DNA from: Candidatus Eiseniibacteriota bacterium
Lineage (GTDB): Bacteria; Joyebacterota; Joyebacteria; Joyebacterales; Joyebacteraceae
Assembly (NCBI GenBank): GCA_030630395.1
Contig: DAOVNE010000104.1
Span: forward strand, 1 to 5,832
Length of the DNA stretch: 5,832 nucleotides
Reading direction: 5' to 3'
A program made the translations under genes and the position numbers. The notes under the pieces were generated by a model. The model made no database searches and was not told the origin of the DNA. It saw only the letters and a list, made by a program, of their open reading frames with translations. Position 1 is the first letter of the stretch; each line of letters opens with the position of its first letter. Below, piece after piece: positions 1 to 5,266 of this stretch.

Positions 1-147
1 CGCCTCAGCACCCGTCTCGGCCGCTAGAAGCGCTTTCAGGACTTCGTCCTCACCTCCCATGGGCCCGGTATCGATAACTGTGGAATCGTAGGGATTGACA
101 ACCTCAGTGAGAGGATCGCACGTGACGCTCAGGCCACCTATCAGCAT
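1..147 (-). CDS. Aldehyde dehydrogenase family protein, N-terminal part (3' end beyond window)
   Basis: An open frame runs from an ATG at 147 to the window edge and gives 49 residues beginning MLIGGLSVTC. It reads IGG.....DPLTEVVNPYDSTVIDTGPMG..DEVLKALLAA, which matches the usual aldehyde dehydrogenase N-terminus (short beta strand, then V-NPY-x-x-x-VI-x-T-x-P, then an acidic helix). Members oxidise aldehydes to acids with NAD(P)+ in the cytoplasm. The Rossmann fold and catalytic Cys/Glu lie outside the window, so substrate and activity cannot be judged. It starts 30 nt after the Clp-like gene and is probably the third gene of the same operon. The nearest Shine-Dalgarno, GGGAGG at about 163-168, is 15 nt from the ATG but 9 nt from an in-frame TTG at 151-153. 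Translation may therefore begin two codons earlier as MQMLIGG. The family call rests on a short stretch. Confidence 0.72.
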   Translation of the reverse strand, partial: MLIGGLSVTCDPLTEVVNPYDSTVIDTGPMGGEDEVLKALLAAETGAEA

Positions 148-177
148 CTGCAAAGTCCAGAACCTCCCGCGTGGATC

Positions 178-2049
178 CTACGCATCCAGGCCTCCACCTA
201 CCTCTATCTCACCCTCGACGACGCGTAGTTTCACGGTCGCAGCGTCGGGATTACCCAGCAGGAACCGGGCTACGGGCCTCAGGACCATGCCCTCGACTGT
301 CCGGCCGAGATTCCTCGCACCGTACTCTCTGCTGTGGCCCTTCTCCAGAATCATGGCGACCGCTTCGTCCGACACCTCGAGTGCAATCGATCGCGCGGCA
401 AGCCGTGCAGCGATGTCGTCGAGGTGGACCTGAACGATCTCACGAAGCGCAGCGTCGCTCAGTGGATCGAAGACCAGGACCTCATCGACACCCTCCATGA
501 ACTCGGGCGGGAAGAACTCCTCTATTGCCTCTCGAACCTCTCTGGAGTACCGCTCATCATTGGGCCCGCGAGGCGTCGTCCCAAACCCTACCGTCTCCTC
601 CTCCCCGTCCCGCGGCACCAGATGCTCGGAATTCGATGTCATGATCATGACGGTGTTTGAGAAACAGACCTCTTCCCCGCCGCTGTCGACAAAGCGTCCA
701 TCCCGGAATACCCGCATCAGCATCGCGGCAACGTCGCGATGCGTGCGCTCGATCTGCTCGAACACGATCACAGAGTGGGGATAGCGCTCGACGACTGTCG
801 TGAGGTCGCCTGGGTGATTGAGTTCACCCAGATGCAGACCGACGAGCCGCGCCAGACCATCCTCATCACTGTAGCTTGTCATGTTGAACTCGAACAGTCG
901 GGAGGACGAACCGTAGAGTTCCTCTGCCAGCGCCCGCGCCAGCTCACTCTTGCCGACACCGGACGGCCCGGCGAACAGGAAGACACCGTCCGGTCTATCC
1001 GGATTCGCGTTCAGACCCAGCCTCGATACGCGGATGACGTCTGCCAATCGCCTGATGCAGAAGTCCTGACCCTTGACTCGCTTCATCAGCGAATCCTCGA
1101 GGTCCAGGAGTTCGTGGTTGACCGCGCCGGCCAACTTGTCGGGTGGGATGCCTACCCAGTGCGAGAGCGCCGCTGCGACGTGCGATGCGTCCAGACGTGG
1201 GCGCCCACCATCTCGTGGAGCGGCAGACACGGCCTTAGCCGCCGCCTCGTCGAGCAGCTCCATGGCCTTGCCGGGCAGGACTCTCTCCTTGACGTAGTAG
1301 CCGGAGAGATCGACGGCCGAGGTTATGGCGTCTTCTCCGATCGTGACGCCGTGATACTCAGCCAGAATCTCAGCCACCTTCCCGAGGAGCGCAAGAACGG
1401 TGCTCCGCTCCGGCTCCGAGATGGCAACAGTTGTGAATGCGCGCTCAAGCCACGGCAGCATGTTCACTGCTGCCTTATAGAGAGTAGGCGTCGCCGCGCC
1501 CAGGAGATAGAGCCCCGGCTGCTGGCACGCCATCTCCACCGCGTATGATGCATCGAAGAGCGTCTTGGAACCACCACTCACGCCCAGAAAGGCCGGGAAG
1601 TTGTTCATAAGGAGGATGATGTCGTCTTGCGAGGCCGCCTGCCGCATCGCCGTGAAGACCAGCCGCTCAAAGTCACCGGGCTGGTGTATGTTCGCGAGCA
1701 CACGATGGAAGGGTAGTTCTATGACTCGTCGACCCGCAACGTGCGGTGGAGCATCGCCCGCGGCTATCTGGGTCGCCAGGGCGAACACGAGTCCGCGTTT
1801 CCCTACGCCGTGTGGCCCCACGAGCATCGCCGCATGGCGTTCACGCTTCTCGAGCACTTCCTTGACGCGCGATATCTCATCGTCCCACAGCTCGAAATCG
1901 GGGGTGCCCTGAGCGAGAGCCATCTCCGTGATGTCCACGCCCAACCGACCGAGGACATCCACTTCCGCTTCGGCGCGGGGCTGTGCACGATCCTCACCGT
2001 CCGAAGACCCGGGTAATGTCTGCTCGACCTCTGCGGAATCATCCACCAT
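178..2049 (-). CDS. ClpA/ClpB-like double AAA+ protein with degenerate catalytic sites (probable pseudo-unfoldase)
   Basis: This 623-aa Clp/Hsp100-family protein is collinear with ClpB/ClpC over both ATPase domains (D1 about 50-275, D2 about 315-610). Active Clp proteins thread substrates through a hexameric pore using ATP. Here residues 1-45 are an acidic, probably disordered leader in place of the Clp N-domain, and the coiled-coil middle domain is almost absent (about 270-290). D1: Walker A is GPHGVGKR (78-85, Arg for Thr/Ser), Walker B is ILLMNN (145-150, both acids now Asn), and LERRF is LERAF (201-205). D2: Walker A is intact, GPSGVGKS (361-368), sensor 1 is TSN (471-473) and sensor 2 is GAR (577-579). 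D2 Walker B is VIVFEQ (427-432, DE to EQ), the arginine-finger position is Gly520, and the GYVG pore loop reads GELN (408-411). It likely binds nucleotide, mainly in D2, but hydrolyses poorly. The ATG at 2049 has a perfect Shine-Dalgarno; an in-frame start at 2097 would overlap cvpA and lacks one. The frame is intact. Confidence 0.88.
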   Translation of the reverse strand: MVDDSAEVEQTLPGSSDGEDRAQPRAEAEVDVLGRLGVDITEMALAQGTPDFELWDDEISRVKEVLEKRERHAAMLVGPHGVGKRGLVFALATQIAAGDAPPHVAGRRVIELPFHRVLANIHQPGDFERLVFTAMRQAASQDDIILLMNNFPAFLGVSGGSKTLFDASYAVEMACQQPGLYLLGAATPTLYKAAVNMLPWLERAFTTVAISEPERSTVLALLGKVAEILAEYHGVTIGEDAITSAVDLSGYYVKERVLPGKAMELLDEAAAKAVSAAPRDGGRPRLDASHVAAALSHWVGIPPDKLAGAVNHELLDLEDSLMKRVKGQDFCIRRLADVIRVSRLGLNANPDRPDGVFLFAGPSGVGKSELARALAEELYGSSSRLFEFNMTSYSDEDGLARLVGLHLGELNHPGDLTTVVERYPHSVIVFEQIERTHRDVAAMLMRVFRDGRFVDSGGEEVCFSNTVMIMTSNSEHLVPRDGEEETVGFGTTPRGPNDERYSREVREAIEEFFPPEFMEGVDEVLVFDPLSDAALREIVQVHLDDIAARLAARSIALEVSDEAVAMILEKGHSREYGARNLGRTVEGMVLRPVARFLLGNPDAATVKLRVVEGEIEVGGGLDA

Positions 2050-2051
2050 CT

Positions 2052-2061
2052 GATCACCTCC
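2052..2061 (-). promoter_or_regulatory. Strong ribosome binding site deciding the start of the Clp-like gene
   Basis: The minus strand reads GGAGGTGATC, which is complementary over ten bases to the conserved 3' end of 16S rRNA (GATCACCTCC). The GGAGG core ends 7 nt before the ATG at 2047-2049. This favours that codon over an upstream in-frame start at 2097 inside the cvpA coding sequence. The site is within the 28-nt gap after the cvpA stop codon, so the gene can be translated efficiently from an operon mRNA without its own promoter. Confidence 0.85.
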
Positions 2062-2077
2062 GGCGCTGCCCGCCAGT

Positions 2078-2683
2078 CTATGTCGCGATGACCTCATCGC
2101 CGCGGTTCAGATCGCCCGGTGCCGCATCCACCAGCGCAAGGCGCGTCTTCTTCCGCGCCCTCCCCTTCTCCCAGTCGTCCCTCAGACGCTTGTAGTCCTT
2201 CTCAAAGCCATCACGGACGTTCTCTGGGATCGCAGTCACAATCGCATCGGTAACGGTGAAGACCTGCGGCGCCAGCTTCGAACTCGATAGCGCGCGTCCC
2301 TCATGGAACCCGCCGATGACGGCCAGGAGAAGAAACACCCCGGTCCACAGAGACGCCATGATGATACCCAAGAGACCCCCGGCCAACCGATCCAGCCATC
2401 CGAGCGAAGCCATCTTGAGCGCCTTGGCAATCAGGTGACCGATGAGGACGATAGCCCCGAATACCACCAGGAAGATCAGGATGAAGCTCACTACTTCCGG
2501 CACCCGCTCTCCCGGAAGGAAGAAGAATACCTTCTTCGCCGCGTACATGAAGCCGGCCCCGGCTGCGATGATACCGACAACGAGCGCCGCCAGTCCGAAC
2601 AGCGTTCGTATGAACCCGCGCCTGATCCCGGCAAGGAGCCCGATAAGAAGAATCACTCCTATGACTATGTCAACGACGTTCAT
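2078..2683 (-). CDS. cvpA: CvpA family integral membrane protein
   Basis: A 201-aa inner-membrane protein. Four hydrophobic segments lie at about 4-20, 28-48, 63-86 and 98-124, followed by a charged, probably cytoplasmic tail (about 125-201) rich in Lys/Arg/Asp. Family landmarks are the N-terminal VDIVIGVILLIGLLAGIRRGF pattern (D5, G9, G15, G19, RRGF at 21-24) and the W-x-D-R-L-x-G-G-x-x-G block at 96-106. The length suits CvpA proteins, known from colicin V production in E. coli and linked elsewhere to envelope stress and septation, but without a settled biochemical role. The ATG at 2681-2683 is preceded by AGGGGGA, a modest Shine-Dalgarno 3 nt upstream. It is the first gene after a sigma-70-type promoter and is followed after 28 nt by the Clp-like gene, suggesting the two are co-expressed. 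The C-terminal tail shows no recognised domain. Confidence 0.88.
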   Translation of the reverse strand: MNVVDIVIGVILLIGLLAGIRRGFIRTLFGLAALVVGIIAAGAGFMYAAKKVFFFLPGERVPEVVSFILIFLVVFGAIVLIGHLIAKALKMASLGWLDRLAGGLLGIIMASLWTGVFLLLAVIGGFHEGRALSSSKLAPQVFTVTDAIVTAIPENVRDGFEKDYKRLRDDWEKGRARKKTRLALVDAAPGDLNRGDEVIAT

Positions 2684-2698
2684 GGTTCCCCCTAATCC

Positions 2699-2723
2699 GA
2701 GGAAGTGAATCGTTCATTCCCTC
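2699..2723 (-). promoter_or_regulatory. Imperfect dyad / 5'-leader stem-loop at the predicted transcript start of cvpA
   Basis: An 11-bp imperfect inverted repeat with a 3-nt centre (arms 2699-2709 and 2713-2723). On the minus strand, nine pairs are Watson-Crick, one is G-U and one is an A-C mismatch. The predicted +1 of the upstream promoter is near 2724, so the element begins at the very 5' end of the mRNA and ends 5 nt before the Shine-Dalgarno. It could be a repressor operator at +1 or a 5' protective stem-loop. The symmetry is visible in the sequence; the function is inferred. Confidence 0.45.
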
Positions 2724-2730
2724 ACGCGAC

Positions 2731-2759
2731 ACGCTAGCACCGAGTGGAGTGGCTGTCAA
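2731..2759 (-). promoter_or_regulatory. Sigma-70-type promoter of the cvpA / Clp-like / ALDH operon
   Basis: The minus strand carries a consensus -35 hexamer TTGACA (2754-2759), a 17-bp spacer, and TAGCGT as -10 (2731-2736), preceded by TG one base upstream (extended -10). The -10 matches TATAAT at only three positions, but the perfect -35, ideal spacing and TG extension compensate. It lies about 48 bp upstream of the cvpA start, predicting transcription from about 2724 and a leader of roughly 40 nt. No other promoter is evident in the short gaps between the three downstream genes. Confidence 0.68.
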
Positions 2760-2774
2760 CATGCCGGTCAAACG

Positions 2775-2805
2775 ACGCGACCCGGCCAGTATAGCCGGGT
2801 CGCGT
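2775..2805 (-). terminator. Hairpin terminator-like element after the hydrolase-like gene
   Basis: A perfect 12-bp inverted repeat (arms 2775-2786 and 2794-2805, very GC-rich) with a 7-nt loop, starting 31 nt after the stop codon at 2837. On the minus strand the stem is followed only by CGTTTGAC, so the U-tract is weak and termination may be partial or factor-assisted. It lies just upstream of the cvpA promoter and separates the two transcription units. Confidence 0.62.
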
Positions 2806-2836
2806 GTCGCCATGGAATGCGGTGCTGCCTGATAAG

Positions 2837-4894
2837 TCAGTGCACCAGCGTCATTTTACCGTTCATCACGCTGCCGGCGACCGTCAGCGCGTAGAAGTAG
2901 CATCCCGCCGGCGCCCGCGCCCCTGAGCTGGTCCGTCTGTTCCACACAACGGAGTGTTCCCCTGGGGGCAGATCCGCGTCAAAAACCCGTGAGACACGTC
3001 GCCCCGTCACCGTGTAGATGGTAAGCGTCACGTGCTCCGCCCTGCCGCGGCTGCCGTCATCGCCGATGACGAACGAGACCACGGCTTCGTCGTGGACCGG
3101 ATTGGGAGCTGAGCCAAGAAGTACAGTCGCTCCCGGGATTCCGGCGCGGTCCTGATCCGGACTCCGGCCGCCGCCCACGGGAGCTGCCTGGACAATGAGC
3201 TTGCCCGGTTCGTGCCAAGGAAGGTCAGGCTGCCCGTCCGGCCAATCAGCCATAGTCAACACAGACAAGTCGCTCAACGAATCTGCTAATGCCGCGACCG
3301 GAACAGACAGCTGACCCTCACATCTCAGTTCATCTATGGGCGCAACGCGGTACACGCAGTCACCGCGATTCCCTCCACCGATTTCGCAGTACACAGGCTC
3401 CCCGACGACGGCGATGAGTTCGTCCATCCCCGGACTCTCGCCTCTCGCGATCGACCTGTAGACACTGTACTCCACGGCGCCGTCAACCTCTTCCCAGGCC
3501 AGGCGGACATCGCCGCTCTCGAGGACCTCGCACTCTATCGTAGGTATGCCACCGAGCACGCGACCGTACCCGACATAGATCTCACCGAGGTAGTAGCTGA
3601 GATCAGCCTGGGCCCCGCTCGTCTCGTGAGGATAGAAACGGCCGTTGAATCCATCAGCTGGGTAGTAGATGCCACCAAGTTGTACGGTCTGAGGGCAGAG
3701 GGTCGGGTTCACGACTGCGAGTCCCTTCGAGAACCTCCTGAGGCGGATCATCTCGGCGTGCTCGACCCACGCCACAGCGCCCGGATGGGCCACCACATCC
3801 TCGGCCCTCCCCAATGGCACGCCCAGATCGAGCTCAAAGAGCTCACTCCACCACATCTGGGAATGCTCCGGAAGGCCGTCTCCCCCGTCGAAGGAGAAGT
3901 ACCCATCACCGTACACCAGCGTGCTGGCGAGCGTGTAGCGCAGCTTCCGCTCTGCACCCTCCGGCACATCCTCCTCGGGATCCGCCGGTCCATGGTAGAT
4001 GGCGTTGATTATGTTGACGGTTGGGCGGCGGTAGTTCGACTGGATTGCCTGGTATCCGTACACGGTGTTCGCGATGTTCTGATACCAACCACCGTGCATG
4101 TTCGGGAAATCCTCACGCGTCCCTCCATCGCAGCTTTCATACAGCGTGTTGTTCCCGTTCGTCATGATGATGTAGTCCGGACCGACGAATCCGCGAAGTC
4201 GCGATACCATGCGTTCCATCCCGGCCATCCATGCAGCGTCCAGCTCCCACGCATCATCGGCGACACCGTCTCTGTCGGCATCAATCGGTTCCAGGAGCCA
4301 CTGATTCAGCCAGGCGATGTCATCCATGCAGTAGTCCAGGTAGACACCATCCCACAACCCGCCTGGGGCGAGCCGATCCGCAATGAACTTGGGGAGCCAG
4401 TCGCACAGCATCTCCCCCTCGGCGTTCTCAGGACACGTCGTCGACATATTCAACAGATGATCACCACCATTCGCTCCGAAGGGAAGCCTGACCCGGTCTC
4501 CGGAGCAACCCGTCATCCACCAGTCGTCCTCAAAGAGCTTATCCGTCAGGTCACCGTTGATCGACGGTGCCTCCCAGTCCCCTGCGTACCCCACCGGCAT
4601 GTGAGCCAGCAGGATGATCTCAGGGTTCAGTTCCTTAAGCTCCGCAAGCTCATCCCTGTACCATTCCTCACCGCGCTTCGCGAGAACCAGGACATCGTAC
4701 CGCGCCAACCTCTCGAGATCGGCGCCGACGAGAGTTGGGAAGTAGATGTTTGCTGTTCGTGGGTACGATGCTTCACCAAGCGCCGCGTGGGGCCATCCCA
4801 ACACGACGAGCGTGAGGAGGACGCCCATACCGAGCAGAATCAGTCGCCCGCGCAATCGGCCCTGCGCCTCGCATCTGACCGCTGATCTTGTCAT
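2837..4894 (-). CDS. Secreted GHL15-like putative glycoside hydrolase with FN3 and FlgD-like C-terminal sorting module
   Basis: A 685-aa exported protein. Residues 1-42 form a signal peptide: basic RLRGR, a hydrophobic core at about 18-33, and probable cleavage near ALG-EA (39-42). Residues 45 to about 400 resemble the hypothetical glycosyl hydrolase family 15 TIM barrel: YDVLVLAKR (66-74), EIILLAHMP (92-100), WDGVYLDYCMDD (181-192, Asp187 a candidate catalytic acid after a beta strand), YIIMTNGN (241-248) and GYFSFDGGDG (331-340). A DADRDG loop (205-210) looks like a calcium site. An FN3 domain follows (about 449-535), then a linker, then a FlgD-like Ig tail (596-685) with APNP, VTLTIYTVTGRRV, LPPGEHSVVW and GCYFYAL...GK. 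The family is largely unproven enzymatically, so the substrate is unknown; an outer-surface or secreted polysaccharide role is inferred. The start at 4894 has GGAGGG 10 nt upstream and lies about 54 nt after the predicted sigma-54 start site. A longer form from 4981 would begin upstream of that promoter and bury the signal peptide. Confidence 0.8.
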   Translation of the reverse strand: MTRSAVRCEAQGRLRGRLILLGMGVLLTLVVLGWPHAALGEASYPRTANIYFPTLVGADLERLARYDVLVLAKRGEEWYRDELAELKELNPEIILLAHMPVGYAGDWEAPSINGDLTDKLFEDDWWMTGCSGDRVRLPFGANGGDHLLNMSTTCPENAEGEMLCDWLPKFIADRLAPGGLWDGVYLDYCMDDIAWLNQWLLEPIDADRDGVADDAWELDAAWMAGMERMVSRLRGFVGPDYIIMTNGNNTLYESCDGGTREDFPNMHGGWYQNIANTVYGYQAIQSNYRRPTVNIINAIYHGPADPEEDVPEGAERKLRYTLASTLVYGDGYFSFDGGDGLPEHSQMWWSELFELDLGVPLGRAEDVVAHPGAVAWVEHAEMIRLRRFSKGLAVVNPTLCPQTVQLGGIYYPADGFNGRFYPHETSGAQADLSYYLGEIYVGYGRVLGGIPTIECEVLESGDVRLAWEEVDGAVEYSVYRSIARGESPGMDELIAVVGEPVYCEIGGGNRGDCVYRVAPIDELRCEGQLSVPVAALADSLSDLSVLTMADWPDGQPDLPWHEPGKLIVQAAPVGGGRSPDQDRAGIPGATVLLGSAPNPVHDEAVVSFVIGDDGSRGRAEHVTLTIYTVTGRRVSRVFDADLPPGEHSVVWNRRTSSGARAPAGCYFYALTVAGSVMNGKMTLVH

Positions 4895-4940
4895 CGATCG
4901 ACATCCCTCCGTCCCGGCCTCATCAAACACTCTTCCCCTT

Positions 4941-4971
4941 GCACAGCTATCCCAAGTTGCAAGAGCTGTGC
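4941..4971. repeat. 8-bp perfect inverted repeat overlapping the sigma-54 promoter
   Basis: GCACAGCT (4941-4948) and AGCTGTGC (4964-4971) are perfect inverted copies separated by 15 bp. The right arm covers most of the -24 element and the left arm covers the predicted transcription start near 4948, so the arms are about 23 bp apart (two helical turns). This layout suits a repressor or other regulator binding on one DNA face. It is unlikely to be an RNA hairpin because the upstream arm would not be transcribed. Confidence 0.45.
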
Positions 4972-4973
4972 CA
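4958..4973 (-). promoter_or_regulatory. Sigma-54 (RpoN) -24/-12 promoter of the GHL15-like gene
   Basis: The minus strand reads TGGCAC, five bases, TTGCA. This matches the RpoN consensus TGGCAC-N5-TTGCW, with GG (4971-4972) and GC (4959-4960) exactly 12 bp apart. It predicts a start near 4948 and a leader of about 54 nt to the ATG at 4894. A consensus TTGACA just upstream (4977-4982) has no -10 partner at normal spacing, so the sigma-54 reading is preferred. Such promoters require an ATP-dependent enhancer-binding activator, here not encoded in the window. Confidence 0.75.
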
Positions 4974-5051
4974 CGTGTCAAGGAATACTCAGCCAGCCTC
5001 TACCCCACTGCTGAGGCGTGCAAACACCCCCACAGGAGAGCGGGTCTCGCA

Positions 5052-5070
5052 TACTGATGTCTAGTCAGTA
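5052..5070. repeat. Small AT-rich dyad in the intergenic region
   Basis: TACTGA (5052-5057) and TCAGTA (5065-5070) are perfect 6-bp inverted copies around a 7-base centre, in an AT-rich patch (about 5050-5077) that stands out in GC-rich DNA. It lies between the repeat array and the sigma-54 promoter, where a bend or accessory site might be expected. No known consensus was recognised and chance is possible. Confidence 0.3.
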
Positions 5071-5133
5071 ATATTGGAAGGTCGGAACGTCCGTACCGCG
5101 TGGGCAGATGGCGGCAGGTCCGGGCAGGCGTGG

Positions 5134-5241
5134 GTAGATGCCCGCACGCTCAGGTGCGTGCGCGTAGATGCCCACACGTCTAGGTACGTGCAGGTGGATG
5201 CCCGCACGCTCAGGTGCGTGCGCGTAGATGCCCACACGTCC
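5134..5241. repeat. Tandem 30-bp repeat array with an internal dyad (about 3.6 units)
   Basis: Units begin GTAGATGCCC or GTGGATGCCC at 5134, 5164, 5194 and 5224 (last one incomplete). They alternate A-B-A-B, so 44 bp at 5137-5180 recur exactly at 5197-5240. A and B agree at 23 of 30 positions. Each A unit has CGCACGC-TCAGGT-GCGTGCG (first copy 5143-5162). The B unit has CACGT-CTAGGT-ACGTG (5175-5190), where the innermost C:G pair has become T:A on both sides, so symmetry is kept. The last unit has lost its right half-site. A weaker relative may precede the array at 5104-5133. The array starts 26 bp beyond the upstream gene's stop codon and lies upstream of the sigma-54 promoter. It may be a set of regulator sites or 3' hairpins of the upstream mRNA. 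Because 30 is a multiple of three, it keeps open frames with 10-residue repeats in several phases; none looks like a gene. Confidence 0.85.
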
Positions 5242-5266
5242 CGGTTGGTTTCAGAGGGGTCTTCCG

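Noticed and set aside
739..1548. Plus-strand open frame of 269 codons opposite the Clp-like gene
   Set aside because: It mirrors conserved Clp-family coding sequence in the opposite strand, has no family resemblance and no convincing ribosome site.
178..2049. Clp-like gene as a type VI secretion ClpV/TssH
   Set aside because: No type VI genes are nearby, the ClpV N-domain is absent, and the catalytic residues a ClpV needs are substituted.
3626..4885. Long plus-strand open frame of 419 codons opposite the hydrolase-like gene
   Set aside because: It is antisense to a well-supported gene with signal peptide and domains. Its translation has no recognisable domain, and long antisense frames are common in GC-rich DNA.
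4895..4981. Longer N-terminus of the hydrolase-like protein from an ATG at 4981
   Set aside because: It would place 29 residues before the signal peptide and start upstream of the predicted transcription start. The ATG at 4894 has a Shine-Dalgarno and a normal signal peptide.
4977..4982. TTGACA as a sigma-70 -35 box for the hydrolase-like gene
   Set aside because: No acceptable -10 hexamer occurs 16-18 bp downstream, whereas the overlapping -24/-12 element fits sigma-54 closely.
5134..5241. Possible CRISPR array
   Set aside because: Units are contiguous with no unique spacers between them and differ at several positions, so this is a tandem repeat.
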